DNA of 6,872 bases from Methanoregula sp. (GTDB taxonomy: Archaea; Halobacteriota; Methanomicrobia; Methanomicrobiales; Methanospirillaceae), in the NCBI GenBank assembly GCA_003154335.1, contig PMDE01000096.1, positions 1 to 6,872 of the forward strand, read 5' to 3'. This document shows positions 5,823-6,872 of the stretch, in pieces. A model generated the notes under the pieces. It had not been told where the DNA came from. It saw only the letters and a list, made by a program, of their open reading frames with translations, and made no database searches. A program made the position numbers and the translations under genes. Positions within the stretch are counted from its first letter, which is position 1; each line of letters opens with the position of its first letter.

Positions 5823-5832
5823 TATTTTATAC
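5823..5832 (+). promoter_or_regulatory. TATA-like box for hel308
   Basis: TATTTTATAC at 5823-5832 resembles an archaeal TATA box. The predicted start of transcription about 25 bases downstream falls near 5853, giving a leader of about 35 nt with the AAAGGA Shine-Dalgarno-like sequence at 5877-5882, six bases before the ATG at 5889. The placement is coherent but unproven. Confidence 0.45.
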
Positions 5833-5839
5833 AATTAGA

Positions 5840-5866
5840 TTTCCATCGGATTCTATCGGATGGAAA
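5840..5866. promoter_or_regulatory. Near-perfect 27-nt palindrome containing a 10-bp-spaced direct repeat (probable operator)
   Basis: Arms TTTCCATC (5840-5847) and GATGGAAA (5859-5866) are exact complements. After one G-G mismatch (5848/5858), GAT (5849-5851) pairs with ATC (5855-5857), giving 11 of 13 complementary positions around centre 5853. The same stretch holds ATCGGAT twice (5845-5851, 5855-5861), exactly 10 bp apart. It lies just downstream of the TATA-like box and over the predicted transcription start, the usual place for an archaeal repressor site. An RNA hairpin in the leader is the alternative. Confidence 0.55.
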
Positions 5867-5888
5867 GGAGAGATTTAAAGGATTAATT

Positions 5889-6872
5889 ATGTTAATTGAG
5901 AATCTCGCAATCACCCCTAATCTCAAGCAGAGATACTCCCAAGCTGGCATTTCGGAGCTTTATCCTCCTCAAACAGAGTGCATAAAAAAGGGGGTACTTT
6001 CAGATAAAAACATGCTCGTTTCCATTCCAACGGCAAGTGGTAAGACCCTGATTGCTGAAATGGCGATGCACCATACGATAGCGAACGGAGGAAAATGTCT
6101 CTATATTGTCCCCCTCAAAGCACTTGCAAGCGAGAAATTCGGGGAATTTGGTAATAAAGGAGTGAAGGTCGGTATTGCGACTGGTGATCTCGACCGTCGC
6201 GATGACATGCTGGGAAAAAATGATATCATTGTTGCCACAAGCGAAAAGGTAGATTCTCTCCTGCGCAACAGCGCATCGTGGATCGCTGACATCACTCTTC
6301 TCGTGATTGATGAAGTCCACCTTATAGATTCGCCCGGTCGCGGTCCGACCCTTGAGATGGTGATTGCCAAGATGCGTTTCCGGAATCCTTCGATGCAGGT
6401 AATTGCCCTTTCTGCAACTATCGGTAATCCTGATAAACTTTCCAGCTGGCTTGATGCAGAACTCGTGACAAGTGACTGGCGCCCGGTAGACCTGAGGCAG
6501 GGAGTGTTTTTCAAAAACCATATCCATTTCCGTGGCAGCACCCGCCCGATTAAAGCTGTTTCGAAGAATTATGACGATCTAAACCTCAGTCTTGATACGA
6601 TTGCAGAAGGTGGACAATGCCTTATTTTTGTGTCGTCGCGCAGAAACGCTGAGGCATTTGCGAAACGCGCTGCCGCGGCAATAAACTGTGAAGATCCCGG
6701 TTTGTCTGCATATGCGGAGCGGATAAGGAAAAATTCAGATACAGAGATTGGAAAGGCCTTGGCAGCGTGTGTCGCAAAGGGAGCAGCATTTCACCATGCA
6801 GGATTGGGCCGGCCAGAGCGTACCATTGTCGAAGAGGGAATCCGGAACGGTCTCATAAAATGTATTTCTTCC
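5889..6872 (+). CDS. hel308: Hel308 (Ski2-like) ATP-dependent DNA helicase, N-terminal part (3' end outside window)
   Basis: Superfamily 2, 3'-5' DNA helicase involved in handling stalled replication forks and repair; archaeal homologue of HELQ. The open frame has 328 codons to the window edge, of a usual length of about 700-750, so RecA1 and much of RecA2 are visible while the winged-helix, ratchet and C-terminal domains are missing. Motifs: Q-motif 'LYPPQTE' (24-30, Gln28), Walker A IPTASGKT (46-53), motif Ia PLKALA (75-80), TGD (98-100), TSEK (117-120), Walker B DEVH (141-144), motif III SAT (175-177), motif IV region 'LIFVSSRRNAEAFAKR' (245-260), and FHHAGL (301-306). The ATG at 5889 leaves 23 residues before the Q-motif, as expected for Hel308. 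A bacterial Lhr or RecQ is unlikely given the PTASGKT and FHHAGL motifs. It appears to have its own promoter and an operator-like palindrome, separate from the genes upstream. Confidence 0.95.
   Translation, partial: MLIENLAITPNLKQRYSQAGISELYPPQTECIKKGVLSDKNMLVSIPTASGKTLIAEMAMHHTIANGGKCLYIVPLKALASEKFGEFGNKGVKVGIATGDLDRRDDMLGKNDIIVATSEKVDSLLRNSASWIADITLLVIDEVHLIDSPGRGPTLEMVIAKMRFRNPSMQVIALSATIGNPDKLSSWLDAELVTSDWRPVDLRQGVFFKNHIHFRGSTRPIKAVSKNYDDLNLSLDTIAEGGQCLIFVSSRRNAEAFAKRAAAAINCEDPGLSAYAERIRKNSDTEIGKALAACVAKGAAFHHAGLGRPERTIVEEGIRNGLIKCISS

Noticed and set aside
6000..6541. Long open frames on the - strand opposite hel308 (up to 175 codons)
   Set aside because: They lie wholly opposite a gene with all Hel308 motifs, their translations resemble no family I know, and they have no ribosome binding site of note.
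1..6872. Mobile element, CRISPR array, defence island, tRNA or rRNA gene
   Set aside because: No transposase, integrase, long terminal inverted repeats, regularly spaced repeats or tRNA-like cloverleaf with a CCA-type end could be found; all large frames belong to core archaeal genes or the signalling gene.

Overview
The window reads as euryarchaeal chromosome, most likely a methanogen of the Methanomicrobiales (Methanoregula- or Methanospirillum-like). Evidence: an archaeal Tsr3, a type II (archaeal) glyceraldehyde-3-phosphate dehydrogenase, a short archaeal tyrosyl-tRNA synthetase, a Rio1 kinase, a Dim2/Pno1-like KH protein and a Hel308 helicase, plus a receiver-PAS protein whose 'YVQKGG' receiver motif and 'AIPFYGEPRP' PAS motif are typical of methanogen signalling proteins. 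GC is roughly 45% by sampling lines. The genus is an inference; no RNA gene is present to confirm it.

Layout: all seven genes are on the + strand. 1-255 is the 3' end of tsr3. 256-427 is an AT-rich intergenic region with a perfect 14-bp palindrome, TATA-like sequences and a tandem 12-bp repeat. 428-2170 encodes a receiver-PAS-PAS protein with no kinase domain and a C-terminal PH-like domain. 2171-2313 is intergenic. 2314-3345 is gap, 3371-4312 tyrS, 4345-5121 rio1 and 5202-5747 the KH protein; these four are closely spaced (25, 32 and 80 bp) and look co-transcribed. 5748-5888 is an intergenic region with a TATA-like box and a strong near-palindrome. 5889-6872 is the first 328 codons of hel308, cut by the window end.

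How they fit together: Tsr3, Rio1 and the KH protein are all small-ribosomal-subunit maturation factors, and TyrRS adds a translation function, so the backbone is an informational (ribosome biogenesis and translation) neighbourhood. GAPDH (gluconeogenesis/glycolysis) and the sensory protein sit inside it. Hel308 begins what looks like a separate transcription unit for DNA replication/repair.

I see no mobile element, CRISPR array or defence system, and no strong candidate for a wholly new system. The most interesting items are the probable operator upstream of hel308, the tandem repeat over the probable start site of the sensory gene, the kinase-less REC-PAS-PAS-PH-like architecture, and a 17-nt exact repeat shared by the sensory gene and the hel308 leader.
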